DNA of 64,000 nt from Elephas maximus indicus. Lineage: Eukaryota; Chordata; Mammalia; Proboscidea; Elephantidae. Position numbers and translations under genes: made by a program. Where the stretch lies: contig NC_064825.1 of assembly GCF_024166365.1 (NCBI RefSeq), positions 106,778,480 through 106,842,479 of the forward strand. The letters are read 5' to 3'. Under the pieces are notes generated by a model, which worked only from the letters and a program-made list of their open reading frames with translations, was not told the origin of the DNA and did not search any database. Of this stretch, positions 11,156 to 23,379 are shown piece by piece (within the stretch, counting starts at the first letter, position 1; the number at the start of each line of letters is the position of its first letter).

Positions 11156-14100
11156 CATTTAAAATACAGAGAGGATCCTTGAAGAATTGCTGAGAGAAAA
11201 CTTCCCTAATATCATGAAAGATGAAAAGATAACCATCCAAGAAGCTCAGTGAACCCATATGCGATAGAACCCAAAAGAAAATCACCAAGGCATACCATAA
11301 TCACACTCACTAAAACCAAAGACAAAGAAAGAATTCTCAGAGCAGCTTGCGAAAAATGAAAAGTCACATACAAAGGGGAAACAATAAGACTAAACTCTGA
11401 TTACATGGCAAGAAGGCAATGGGATGACATATATAAAACCTTGAAAGAAAAAGCTTGCCAACCAAGAATAATACATCCTGCAAAACTCTCATTCGAATAT
11501 GATGGTGAAATTAGGATGTTTCCGGATAAACAGAAATAAAAGTGAATGTGCGAAAAGCAAACAAAACTTATAGGAATTATTAAAGGAAGTCCTTCAGTTT
11601 GAGAACAAACATCAGACCAAGCTTGAATCTAGGATGCAATATTGCACCAGTCAGACATAGGAAATGAACTCTCAAGGACTATTCAAAACCAAGAATTGCA
11701 ACAGAGAAACAGAGGTTAATCTGCCAATGACAACAATGTCTGAACAATAAACAGGGAAAAACAGTATAGGTATAAAACTCTAATGCAGAGAAAAAGAAGC
11801 CAATACCAAGTAATAATAGACTTGCACAAACATGGGAAGATAGGGTAAATTTCAATAACCACAAAGAAAATTAACAAACCTACCCAACAAAATAAAGAAG
11901 GAAAACATAAAGTCTCTGCAAAAACAAAAGAAACAAACAAAAAAATTCAGTACAGGAGATGACAGTAAAAAAAAACTAGTACTATCAATAATTACACTAA
12001 ATGTAAATAGCCTAAATTCACCCATAAAGAAACATAGAGTGATGGAATGGATAAAAAACCAGGATCCATCAATATGCTATCTACAAGAGAAACATATTAG
12101 AAACAAAAACACAAATTTTTAAAAAATTAAAGCACAGAAAAAAAAATATGTCAAGCAAACCACTACCAAAAAGAGCAGGTGTGGTAACACTAATCTCAGA
12201 TAAAATAGACTGGAAAATAAAATCCACCAGAAAAGACAGAAGGGCCCTATTTAATGATAAAAGGAAAGATCCATCATGAAGACATAACCATAATAAATAT
12301 CTATGCACCCAGTGATAGAACTCCAAAGTACATAAAATAAACTCTAACAGCACTGAAAAGAGAAATTGACAGTTCCACAACAATGATAGGAGACTTCAAC
12401 ACACCACTCTTGGTAAAGGACTGAACACCCAGAAAGAAACTCAAAAAAGATACAGAAGATCTGAAGGACATGATCAGCTAGCTTGAACTCATAGATATAT
12501 AGAGGACACTCCAACCAACAACTGCAAAGTACACATTCTTGCCTAATGCACAAGGAATGTTCTGCAGAATAGACCACATCTGAGGCCACAGATCAACCTT
12601 CAACAAAATCCAAAATATTGAGTATAACAAAGTATCTTCTCTGACCACAACAACATCAAAGTAGAAATTAACAACAGGAACAGCATGGGAAAAAAAAAAA
12701 ATACATGGAAACTGAATAACACCCTGCTTAAAAAACAAAAAACAAAACAAACAAAAAAAAAACACTGGGCAATAGAGAAATCAGAGCTGGAATAAAAAAA
12801 AATTCCTAGAATCAAATGAGGATGAAAACACATCATACCCAAACCTATGAAACACAAAAAAGGGAGTGCTCACAGGTCAATATATAGCAATAGCTACATG
12901 CATCAAAAAAGAAGAAATGGACAAAATCAAAACATTAGCGACACAACTAGACCAAATAGAAAGGGTATATTAAAAGAAACTCACAACCACCAGAAGAAAA
13001 CAAATAATGAAGATCAGAGCAGAAATAAATGAAATAGAGACTATAAAAACATTAGAAAGAATTAACAAAAACAAAAGTTGGTTTTTTGAAGAGATCAAAA
13101 AAGTCAACAAACCCCTGGCCAATTAAACAAAAGAAAAAGACGAGAGGGCACAAATAGCCCAAGTCAGAAACTAAACTGGGGACATTACAACAGAACACAC
13201 TGGAATAAAAAGGATCATAAGAGTATTATTAAAAACTGCAGTCCAACATATTTGAAAACCTAGAGGAAATGGACAAATTTCTAGACTCACACGACCTATC
13301 CAAACTAAAACAAAATTATGTGGAAAATCTGGAAATTTTGAACAGACCCACACAAAAGAAGAGATCGAAAAGGAAATTAAAAAAAAAAATTCTTAAGAGA
13401 AAAACCCCTGGCCTAGATGTCTTCACTGGAGAATTCTTATACAGTACTACTCAAACTATTTCAGAACATAGAAAAGGAAGTGATATGTATGAATTAATCC
13501 TATGAAGTCAGCATAACCCTGATGCAAAACCAGGCAAAGACACCACAAAAAAAGAATACTACAGACCAATATATCTCATGAATATGGATGCAAAAATTCT
13601 CAGCAAAATTCTAGCTGATAGAATTCAGCATCATTTCAAAACAAAACAAAACACCTGAACCAAATAGGATTCATACCAGGTATGCAATGATGGTTCAACA
13701 TTAGAAAATCAATCAAAGTAATCCAGCACACAAATGAAACATAATAATCACATGATCATATCAATGGACACAGAAAAGGCATTCAACAAAGCCCAACACC
13801 CATTCTTGATAAAAACTCTCAATAAAATTGATATAGAATAATATTCCTCAACATAATGAAGGGCATCTATACAAAACCAACAGCCAACATCATTCTTAAG
13901 AGAGAGAGGTTGAAAACATTCTCCTTGAGGTCAGGAACAGGACAAGAATGCAGTTTTAACATTGTGCTGGAGATCTGAGCTAGGACAATAAGTCATGAAA
14001 AAGAAGTAAAAGGCATTAAATTGATAACGAAAAAGTAAAATTACACCTATTTGCAGATGATAGGATACTATACAAAGAAAACCAAAAAGACTCCACGAGA

Positions 14101-16572
14101 AAACTACTGGAACTAATAGAAAGATTTGGAAGGGCAGCAGGATATGAGATAAACATATAAAAACCAGTTGGATTCCTATATGCCAATAAAGACAATGATG
14201 AAAAGGAAATCAGTAAAATAATACCATTTATAATAGCCCCTAAAAGTAACACAATACTTAGGAATAAATCTAACCAGGGATGTGAAAGACCTATACAAAG
14301 AAAACTACAAAACACTACAGGAAGAAACCAAAAGAGATTTACCTAAATGGAAAAACATACCATGCTCATGGATAGGTAGACTCAACATTGTGAAAATGAG
14401 AATTCTACACAAAGCAATTTATAAACACATTGCAAGCCTGGTCCAAATTCCAACATTCTTCAAAGAGATGGAAAAACTTACAATTAACCTTATACGGAAA
14501 GGGAAGAAGCCACAGATAACAAAAGCACTGTTAAAGAAGAATAAAGTAGGAGGATTCTCGCTACTTGACCTCAGAACCTGCTATATGGTTATGGTAGTCA
14601 AAACAGCCTGCAACTGGTCAAATGACAGAAACATTGACCAAAGGATCAGAATTGAGAGCACACTTGTAAATTCATACACCTAAGGTCACCTGAACTTTGA
14701 CAGGACCCATACCTCACACCATATACAAAAACTAATTTGAAATGGATCAAAGACATAAATATAAAGCCAAAAACTATAAAGATAATAGAAGAAAAAATAG
14801 GATCAATGCTAGAGGCCTAATACTTGACATTAACAGGATATAAACCTTTACTAACAACACAAAAAACTCTAGAAGATAAACTAGATAACTGGGATCTTCT
14901 AAAAACTAAACACTTATGCTGATCAAAAGACTTCACCCAAAGAGTAAAAGGAGAACCTACAGACTGGGAAAAGAAAATTGGCTATGATAAATTCCTAAAA
15001 TCTACAGGAAAACCCAGCATCTCTAAAACAAAAAACAAAAATACCAATTAAAATTAGGCAAAGGAAATGAACTGACACCTCACCAAAGAAGACATTCAAG
15101 TGCCTATCAGACACATGAGGAATGTTTGAGATAACTAGCCATTAGAAAAATGCAAATCAAAACCTCAGTGAGATACCATCTCACCCAAGCATTTTTGCAA
15201 TGGATCAAAAAAACAGAAAATTAAAAAAAAAAAAAAAACTGTAAAGGCTAAAGAGAGAGCGGAACTTTTATGCACTGCTGGTGGGAAGCTAAATGATACC
15301 ACCATTTTGGAAAATGATATGGTACTTTCTTAGAAAGCTAGAAATAGAAATACCATATGATGTAGCAATCTCACTCCTAGGAGTATATCCTAGACAAATA
15401 AGGGTTGTCACACAAATAGATATAAGCACACTCATATTCTTTGCATCTTTGTTCACAATAGCAAAAGATGGAAACAACCTAGATGCCCATCAACAGATGA
15501 ATGGATAAAGAAACTTTGGTACTTGCAAACAAGGATAGAAAACAGTGATGAATCTGCGAAACACCTCACAACATGGATGAATCTGGAGGGTATCACGTTG
15601 CATGAAATAAGTTAATCACAAATGGACAAATATTATATGAGACCACCACCATAAACACTCATGAAAAGGTTTACACACAAAAAGATCCAATCTTTGGTGG
15701 TTACAAGGGAGGGGAGGAGTAGGCAATGGAAAAACACTAAATAGACAACAGATAAGTGGTAACTTTGGTGAAAGGTAACACAGTACACAATACTGGGGAA
15801 GCCAGCACAACTTGTACAAGGCAAGGTCACAGAAGCTCCATAGACACATCCAAACAGGGCTCAAATTGTTGGGCTAAGGGCCCAGGAATATCTAGCTCAA
15901 TTGCCATAACATAGTTTATAAAGAAAATGTTCAACATTCTTCTTTAGAGTGTAGTATCTGAGGGCTTAAAAGCTTATGACTGGCCGTCTAAGAAACTCCA
16001 CTGCTCTCGTCTCTTTGGGAGAAAGAAAAAATGAAGAATACTAAAGACACAATGAATAGATTAGTCCAAAGGGCTAATGGATCACAGCTACCATGATCTC
16101 AACCAGACTGAGTCCAGTACACCTAGATGGTGCCCAGCTACCACACTGACAGCTCTGACAGGGATCACAATAGAAGGTCCAGCAGAGAACTGGGGAAAAA
16201 TGTTGAACAAAATTCCAACTCACAAAAAAAGATCAGACTTACTTGCCTGACAGAGAGTGGAGAAACCCTGTGCCTTTGGATGCACTTTCAGCTCCGTAAT
16301 GAGTTCACTCTTGTAGTCCACACTTCAGCCAAATATTAGACTGCCCGTAAAACAATATGATACTAAAGAGGCACGCCAACCCAGAGGCAAGGACTGGATG
16401 GCAGCAGTGGATAGGAAAGCTGGTAACAGGGAACCCTAGATCAAGAAGGGAGTGTTGACATATCATGGGGTTGATAAGCAATGTCGTGAAACAGTATGTG
16501 TGCTAACTGTTCAATGCGAAGCTAGTTTGTTCTGTAAACTTCATCTAAAGTACAAAAAAAAAAAAAGCAGTT
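11156..16572 (+). mobile_element. L1 LINE, 5'-truncated within ORF1, with 3' UTR and poly(A)
   Basis: It begins inside the ORF1 C-terminal domain ('agaggatccttgaagaattg'), passes the inter-ORF spacer and starts ORF2 at 11959. The endonuclease and reverse transcriptase follow in order; the RT box reads FADDRILY near 14055, and a 133-codon open piece lies at 14282-14683. ORF2 ends near 15652. A 3' UTR of about 900 bases follows and ends in an A-run at 16552-16565. Many stops and frameshifts make it dead. It is older than the L1 at 37590 but clearly younger than the L1M at 9660. It abuts the start of unit B. Confidence 0.9.
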
Positions 16573-16599
16573 CATTAGCATTAATAAATTTCAAGTTAA

Positions 16600-17309
16600 A
16601 ACATTAATGACCTAACTACATATATATGAGAATATCAGATAGTTGGTACGTATGTGGAGGAACCAGAGCTCTCATACACTGCTAGTGGAAAATTAAAACT
16701 GTGTAAATAATTTAAAACATAATTTGGTTTAAACATCAGGGTCTTCAAAAGCTGAATATAGCTTTATAATAAAATTTATGCATTCTACTCATATCTATCC
16801 AAGAAAAATGAGAGTTTTTTTGTTATAAAGAAATGTATACAAATGTCCATAACAACTTTATTTGTAATACTCGAAAACGAGAATCAACCCAAATGCCCAT
16901 CTACTTGGGCATGGGTAAATACACTGTGGGGTACCTAAGTAAGTAGACAGCACTCAGTAATAAAAGCTAGTGAATCATTGGTACATGCAAATATATGGAT
17001 GAAAAGTAGAAATTGATACATTGGATTTTGTCAAAATGAAAACAACCCTCACTTCGGCATTTATCCCACAGAAATGAAAACTTATGTTCATAAAAAACCC
17101 TTACACAAATGTTCACAGAAACATTATATATAATAACTAAAAACTAGTAACCCAAAATGCCCTTCTATGGGTTCATGAGTAATCAAAGTGTACTAAATCC
17201 ATACTTGAAATAATACTCAGCAGTAAAAAAGAACAAATTAGTGATGCACACAACAGGGAGAATGGGCCACAATACAAGCATATGAAGTGAAAACAGTTGA
17301 TCACAAAAT
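16600..17309 (+). mobile_element. Ancient L1 3' ORF2 fragment at head of unit B
   Basis: It has the L1 ORF2 3' signature: 'ctctcatacactgctagtgg', then 'catctacttgggcatgggta' and 'atactcagcagtaaaaaag'. The same fragment, with the same RTE junction, occurs at 34541-35272 and 36397-36595, so it was carried by the segmental duplications. Confidence 0.75.
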
Positions 17310-17565
17310 GTTGCTGTTTTTGTTACCTATTCAGTGATGCCAACTCATGGTGACCTTATGTAAAATGAACTAAACATTGTCTGGCCCTGTGCTAGCCTCA
17401 CAATCATTGATATGTTTGAGTCCATTGTTGCCACCGCTGTGTCACTTGATCTCTTGGAGGGTGTTGCTCATTTGCATTAACCTTCTACTTCACCAAATAT
17501 GTCCTCCTCTAGAAACTGATCAATCCTGATGGCATGCCTGAAGCAAGAAAGTTAGGGTACATTCT
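17310..17565 (-). mobile_element. RTE LINE 3' end, unit B copy
   Basis: Minus-strand RTE 3' end: 'gtgatgccaactcatggtga', 'ctggccctgtgctagcctca', 'gtttgagtccattgttgcc'. It joins the ancient L1 at the same place as the copies at 35273 and 36596. Confidence 0.85.
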
Positions 17566-17595
17566 GCTGGCGGCAACAAAATATGTACCATTAAA

Positions 17596-17617
17596 TATAT
17601 ATATATATATATATACA
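17596..17617. repeat. (TA)n microsatellite, unit B
   Basis: A short run of alternating T and A. Matching and longer runs stand at the same place in unit D (from 35454) and unit C (from 37315). A second (TA)n lies at 17872-17895. Confidence 0.85.
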
Positions 17618-17635
17618 TATTTTCTTTCTTTTTTT

Positions 17636-17836
17636 TTTTTTGGTTAGGTGCCACCGAGTTGACTGTGACTCATAGCAACATATAGGATGCAGTATTAATG
17701 CCCCATTGAGTCGCCTAGTCTGTAGTCTTTATGGGTGCAAGTGGCCAGCTCTTTTCTCCCTGGGATAGCTAACAGGTTCAAGGAGACAACTATTTAGTTA
17801 GCAGTGAGTGTTTGAACATTGCACCAGCAGGGCTCC
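17636..17836 (-). repeat. AfroSINE, unit B
   Basis: Minus-strand SINE from 'ggttaggtgccaccgagttg' to 'gcaccagcagggctcc'. The matching SINE in unit C (36896) is interrupted by another SINE; this one is not. Confidence 0.85.
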
Positions 17837-17907
17837 TTCCATTAAAGAACAGACAGGTGAAAAAAACAATATTTATATATATATATATATAAATATATAA
17901 TTATGTA

Positions 17908-18060
17908 TAAAACCAAACACATTGCAGTCAAGTCAATTCCGACTCATAGCGACCCTATAAGATGGTGTAGAAATGCCCCACAGGGTTTCCTAGGAGCACT
18001 TGGTGGACGTAAATTCCCAACCTTTTGGTTAGCAGATGAACTGTGAACCACAACACCATA
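17908..18060 (-). repeat. AfroSINE
   Basis: Minus-strand copy: 'tcaattccgactcatagcga', 'gaaatgccccacagggtttc' and 'ccttttggttagcagatgaa'. The tail side is towards 17908. Confidence 0.85.
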
Positions 18061-18989
18061 TAAGTACAATGGAAGTACAGGGAAAAAAAAGCAAAAAAAA
18101 AAAAGGGGTACATTACAGATATTTACGTTGACAAAATGCAGCAAAATGTTTTCTAGCACAGTAAATATATATTCATAGTGAAACATTACACCTAAAATAT
18201 CACACTTTACAAGGGTGTGTTGATACGGTAGAGCATTATGTCAAGCACAGCAGAGTATGTATGAAGGAGAAAAAGAAGTTTTAGAATTAGGATTGAACAG
18301 AAGGAAAAAAATATATATAAAATATTGAAATACAAAAAAGAAGCAAAATCTTCAACAGGCAGAAGATGGCTACAGACCCCTGGGTGGTAAAAACAGACAG
18401 CGAGCAAAGAGTAAAATGAAAGAATGCATGAAATAAATACAGACAGGTATACACACTGTACAAAGACTTGCCCACTAGTGAATAAAATAGTCCTGGACAA
18501 TTAACAAACAACCCCCAGATATTTTGTTAAGCTTTCAAATGCTTCAGGAACAGTCAACAAATTGCTTGGCATCTCCTCTGGGAGAATCTCCAAGGGTGAG
18601 AATAAAACCTTTAAATTGTTCTCACCATGCCATGTTAAGAAGCACATGGGGGAGTTAAGGGAGAGGCTTCATTACAGGTAAAAAGATAAGGCAATTTCCT
18701 TATTTTACCAATATCCAGAAGGTTTCAGTGATTCTTGCAGGGTCCCACAATTATTCAGTGACATAGTCATTGCAAAACATCAGAAATTCAGATTGAGGTC
18801 TGTGTGCGTTCTACTTTTCGATAGTGCCTAAGACTAGGATCTCTCTCAATTTTTTCTTCATATTATTTTTTTCAAATATTTCCACTTTGTTTCAAAGGCT
18901 AAATGCTCATAAGCATCCTTGAATGATCATTATTATATGGTTAAATAATATTTTTACTTTATAAAAATAATTATATGAATAAAAAATGC
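18061..18989 (+). other. Unit B flank
   Basis: No gene. It is collinear with unit C at 46045-46260 plus 47326-47985, and with unit D at 33671-34440. The clearest shared block is 'ttttgttaagctttcaaatg' at about 18523, 34141 and 47514. Open frames here are short and not conserved between units. Confidence 0.6.
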
Positions 18990-19180
18990 AAACAAGAAAC
19001 CAAACCAGTTGTCCTGGAGTCAATTCTGACTCATATACCATGTGTGTCAGAGAGCTGTGCTACATGGGCATTTCAGAAGTACATATTTCTTTCTTTCAAG
19101 GAGCCTCTGAGTGGACTTGACCTCCAAACTTTGTTAGTAACTGAGCGTTTAGCCGGTTTGCACCTCCTGGGTGGCCTAAT
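18990..19180 (-). repeat. AfroSINE subfamily with 'gtgtcagag' module, unit B
   Basis: Minus-strand SINE with 'ggagtcaattctgactcata', 'ccatgtgtgtcagagagc' and 'ctctgagtggacttgacctc'. It is shared with unit C at 47990-48183, so it predates that duplication. Confidence 0.75.
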
Positions 19181-19817
19181 TATGTTAATAATAGAGCTCA
19201 AATACAAAAGTAATGGAAGTATATCCAGTATTAAACTACTGCAGCAGAATTATGAAGCTGCAAGTATTCATTCTCCAGTGCAGATGTCTTTCTCTCGGCT
19301 CCTTTTATGTCCCTTTCAAATAGAATTTACTATTTAATGCCTATTTTAATAACTGTATAACTCTGCCTTTTTACTAACCTCTTGATAATGAAAAACACAT
19401 TCCCTCTTATACCACATGTTGAGATGAGGAAAGCAATTTTTTGGAGTTTAGGAAGTTTTTAAGTACCCAGTTCTATGATGATAGTACAATATATACTGTG
19501 TTCTTCAATTTCCAATGGAACGTGGCAGAAAGATAAATTTTGTCAAAGAGCTTAGCTTTATGAAGTAAGAATTAGATACTCAACAAAGATAGTAAATGAT
19601 GAAATTTAATTTGGTGCTCTCCATAGAACTCCAAAGCTGTTGAGAGAAAGTCCTTTGATCTTTCCTGACCTAACAGAAAAATCTTTATTTACCAATACAA
19701 GTACTTTTTTCCTTCTGGCTTTCATCATTGTGACTAAACAGGATTTATGTTGCTTTTATTACATTCGTTGAAGATGGTCAGTTTCTTAATTGTAATATCT
19801 ACTGTTACCCAATTTTT
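19181..19817 (+). other. Unit B flank
   Basis: Collinear with unit C 48184-48865 (for example 'gcagaattatgaagctgc' against 'gcagaattatgcagctgc'). No gene is seen. Confidence 0.55.
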
Positions 19818-20520
19818 TGGAAAAATTTATTGTGCTTTGGGTGAAAGTTTACATAGAAAATTAATTTTCCAATCAGTAATTCCTAACACAAATTGTTTCA
19901 TGACCTTGGTTTCAACGCCTGCAACGTGTCAGCACTCTCCCTGTTTCCTCTGTTGGTTCCCCATTTTCATTAGACGTGTTTCCTTGTCCCTCCCTGTCTT
20001 CTCATCTTTGGTTTGGGGCAAGTGTTGCCTTTTTAGTCTCATATCGTTGATCGCTCTAAGAAACACATTCTTAAGGGATGTTATTGTTTTTTTTATAGCC
20101 CCATCTATTATTTGACTGAATAGTGGCCTCCAGAAGAGACTATACTTTATGTTACAAGATTGTCTTATAGCAATAGACTTGGAGGTTCATCCAATCTCTT
20201 TCAGGCCAATAATTCTGGTCTTTTTTTTTTTTTAATTTTGATCTACAGTTTTTACCCATTCTACCTGGATCTATCTATTGTGGCCCTGGTCAGAGTGGTC
20301 TGTAGTGGTAGCCAGGCACTGCTACTTCTTCTGGTCTCAGTTTAAAGCAGTTAGTGGCTCATAGGGGCCATTTGTCCTTGGACCAATTGCTTCCTTAAGT
20401 CTTTGGCTTTCTTTGTTGTCCTTTGCTCCAGGTGGGAAAGAACCAAAAGCTGCTTTTCTGTCATAAGCACTGAGTGTGCATAGGGAGGAGGTAGGGTGTC
20501 AGAAGGCCAAGACCTTATAA
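19818..20520 (-). mobile_element. L1 3' UTR relic, unit B
   Basis: Minus-strand L1 3' UTR of an afrotherian subfamily: 'tgctttgggtgaaagtttac', 'agccccatctattatttgac', 'cttcttctggtctcag' and 'ttgcttccttaagtctttgg'. The same relic is in unit C at 48866-49420. The 122-codon open frame inside it is not a gene. Confidence 0.7.
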
Positions 20521-21129
20521 GCCATGTTTTATGTGAGGTAGAGTATTTTCCCCACAACCATTTTACAATTTAATATGATAATATTGTCTTTTTCTACTTG
20601 CTTGATTATTCCTGACACAGAGGCTGCTGGTACTGCTATTCTCATGTGAGCAGTATCATTTCAAACCATTCCTTCTTTTACCTAAAACTGCCGCCTTCAC
20701 CTTTTTCTGGCATTTCTCTGTTTGTTTGTTTGTTTTGTTTGATTGTTGAGCTTGTGATTTGTTGGGAATATGCATACATTTTAATTTCAATATGTTCATA
20801 CACTTACATGCACTGTGTACTATGTAACAGCACAGAGGATTGCCTGGGCCCTTAATGTGCAGGAGGAGTTAAAATAAAACCGAGAATCCATGTTTACCTT
20901 ATCAGTGCATTTTTCTCTATGTTCTTGTGTGATATTGTGATTTTAACTTATTTTTCCTTTAAAGTAGATGATCTCTTTATCCAAAAGGAATTGTTAAAGG
21001 AAACTTTATTATTTAAAATCAATGACTGTGACCTCATATTTTCCCAATTTTTTCTCAAATTTCCTCTCATTATTTTAGGATCTTCCATGGGCAAATATAC
21101 CTGATTTTTTACAAACTACTTAGTATATG
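20521..21129 (+). other. Unit B flank
   Basis: Collinear with unit C at about 49421-49900 ('ctgctggtactgctatt' in both; 'acaaactacttagtatatg' against 'acaaacaacttagtatatg'). No gene is seen. The sequence ends where an RTE inserted. Confidence 0.6.
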
Positions 21130-21989
21130 GTATTTTTGTCACATGCCATTGAGTCAGTGTTGACACCCAGTTGCCCTATGTACAACAGTAGAAACACTGC
21201 CTGGGCCTGTGCCATCCTCACACTCGTTCTTATGCTTAAGCCTATGTTTGTAGCCACTGTGTCAATCCATATGGTAGAAGGTCTTTCTCTCTTTTGCTGT
21301 CTGCTTTACCAAGCATGATGTCCTTCTCTAGGGACTGATCCATTCTGACAACATGTCCAAAGAATTTGAGATGTAGTCTAGCCATCCTTGCTTCTAATGA
21401 GCACTCTGGCTGTACTTCTTCCAAAACGGATTTGTAACTTCTTTTGGCAGTCAACTGTGTATTCAATATTCTACAACACCACAATTCAAGGGCATTAATT
21501 CTTCTTTGGTCTTCCTTATTCATCGTCCAGCTTTCATGTGCATAGAAGATGATTGAAAACATCATGGCTTGGGTCAGGTGCACCTTAGCCTTCAAGGCGA
21601 CATCTTTGCTTTTCAATGTGTCTTAAATTCTTGACTATTATTTCCATGAGTATTGATTACGAATCCAAGTAAAATTAAATATTTAACAACTTCAGTCTTT
21701 TTTTCCGTTTATCATAATGTTGCTTATTGGTCCAGTTGTGAGAGTTTTGTCTCCTTTATGTTGTGGTGTAATCCACACTTAAGGCTGTGGTCTTTGATCT
21801 TCATCAGTCTTCAAGTCCTCTTCACTTTCAGCAAGAAAACTTGTTTCATCTGAATATGTTAATAATGAATCTCCTTTCAATCCTCATGCCCCACTCTTCT
21901 TCATATAGTCCAGCTTCTCAGATTATTTGCTCAGCATACAGATTGACTAAGTATGGTGAGAAGATACAACCCTGACACACACTCTTCCT
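21130..21989 (-). mobile_element. RTE (BovB-like) LINE, 5'-truncated, shared by units A and B
   Basis: Minus-strand RTE from its 3' end ('gtcacatgccattgagtcag') through the C-terminal region (the 21242-21616 frame keeps MNKEDQRRINALELWCCRIL, typical of RTE) into the reverse transcriptase. It breaks at 'acacactcttcc' next to 'acatattttaagtaaattta', exactly as in unit A. Unit C has no RTE at the matching place (about 49905). Confidence 0.88.
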
Positions 21990-23346
21990 GCAGGGAAGAC
22001 ATATTTTAAGTAAATTTATATTAAACTTATATTAAAATGTTTTAAGTAACGTAAAATATATGTAATTCAAAAGACTGGCACACTGATGGTCCAATTTTCG
22101 TCATGGATTTGAGGATAGGTAGGGAAAAGCTGGGGTCAGTTAAATGGATAACACACTGCTTGTCATCATAGCCCTGACATAGACGTTAAATCACTCAAAA
22201 GAATTTACATATGCATATGTAAAGAAAGCCTCCTTTGAGGCAACTTACTGTGAACATTTTAAAAACAACAAAAAACACTATGTACTTGATATTTGAGAGC
22301 TATTTCCCAATACCATTCTGATACCAATACCAAAAGCACATTGAAACATTTAATCTTCATTTATCTATCCAAAAATCCTGAAAGGACATGGTTATTTTAA
22401 AGATGTGGGTAAAAAGATTAAATACTCAAATCAATAACCCACAGGTGGAGGTATAACAGAGGCTGTAACTGCATGTATCTATTACTGGGGACATTTCCCT
22501 GTACAAAGACAAATTATCCCCGCTATAATCTATTAGATTTTCCTTGCATTCAAAGTCTGTACCACCTGTGCCACAAGGGCTTTCACTTGTTTTGAAGTTA
22601 AGCATATTAAATATTTCCACACATTTTGGGAATTTGCTCCTTAAAATTTTATAATGTAGTTAATATGTGTATTATAATTTGGAAATGTCATTGTGTAATT
22701 ATCATTTTGTAAATGATGAACAGAAAGTTTAGTAACCATTCATATACCTAACATCTAAATTTTTTAAATTTCTTTATTTTTAATTCATGTATGTATATTT
22801 GTATATATGTATGTGCATGTACATATATATACATATACACATATACCTATATGCATACCTAAATGTATACCTAAATGTGTGTGTGTATATATATATATCT
22901 CTGAGGTTCTCAATTTCAGCCTTCATTGACATTTTGGACTAGAAATTCTGTTACTGTGGGGAGTTGCCCAGCAAATACTAGAATGTTTAGTAACACCCCA
23001 AGCCTTTATTAGGTACTAATAATATAGTACCCTTATCCTAGTTGTGACATCCAAAATGTCCCAGATATTGACAGATGTTCTTTGGGGAACAAATTTTCTC
23101 CAACTTACAACCAGTTACCTCTCTCTTTCTCTCCTTCTGTCCTTTCTCCCTATCCTCTTCCTCTACCTCTATCCATGTGTGTTGTTGTAGCTGTTAGGTG
23201 CCATCGAGTCAGTTCTGGGAGATAGGTTTACTATTAACTACCTATATTAGAAAGTTTGGATTTATGTAATTTATTTAATATACTGACTTTGTATACTAAA
23301 AATCTACCAGATGATACTACATAAGAGCGATTGACTATTCTGATGT
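21990..23346 (+). other. Unit B: OR upstream flank
   Basis: No gene. It is collinear with unit A 2484-3844 and unit C. It holds a dense block of 'tatgtatatgtg' type sequence at 22780-22900. The 5' exon and promoter of the receptor should be here but are not resolved. Confidence 0.65.
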
Positions 23347-23356
23347 CTCTATCCAG
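23347..23356 (+). promoter_or_regulatory. Splice acceptor before OR8K3-like B coding exon
   Basis: 'tctctatccag' ends at 23356, 23 bases before the ATG. It is conserved in sequence and distance with units A and C. Confidence 0.6.
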
Positions 23357-23379
23357 AACACGTTTCCTGGTAGACCAAG

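Noticed and set aside
18975-19337. Possible 120-codon gene
   Set aside because: Most of it is a minus-strand SINE plus unit flank, and the frame is not kept in unit C.
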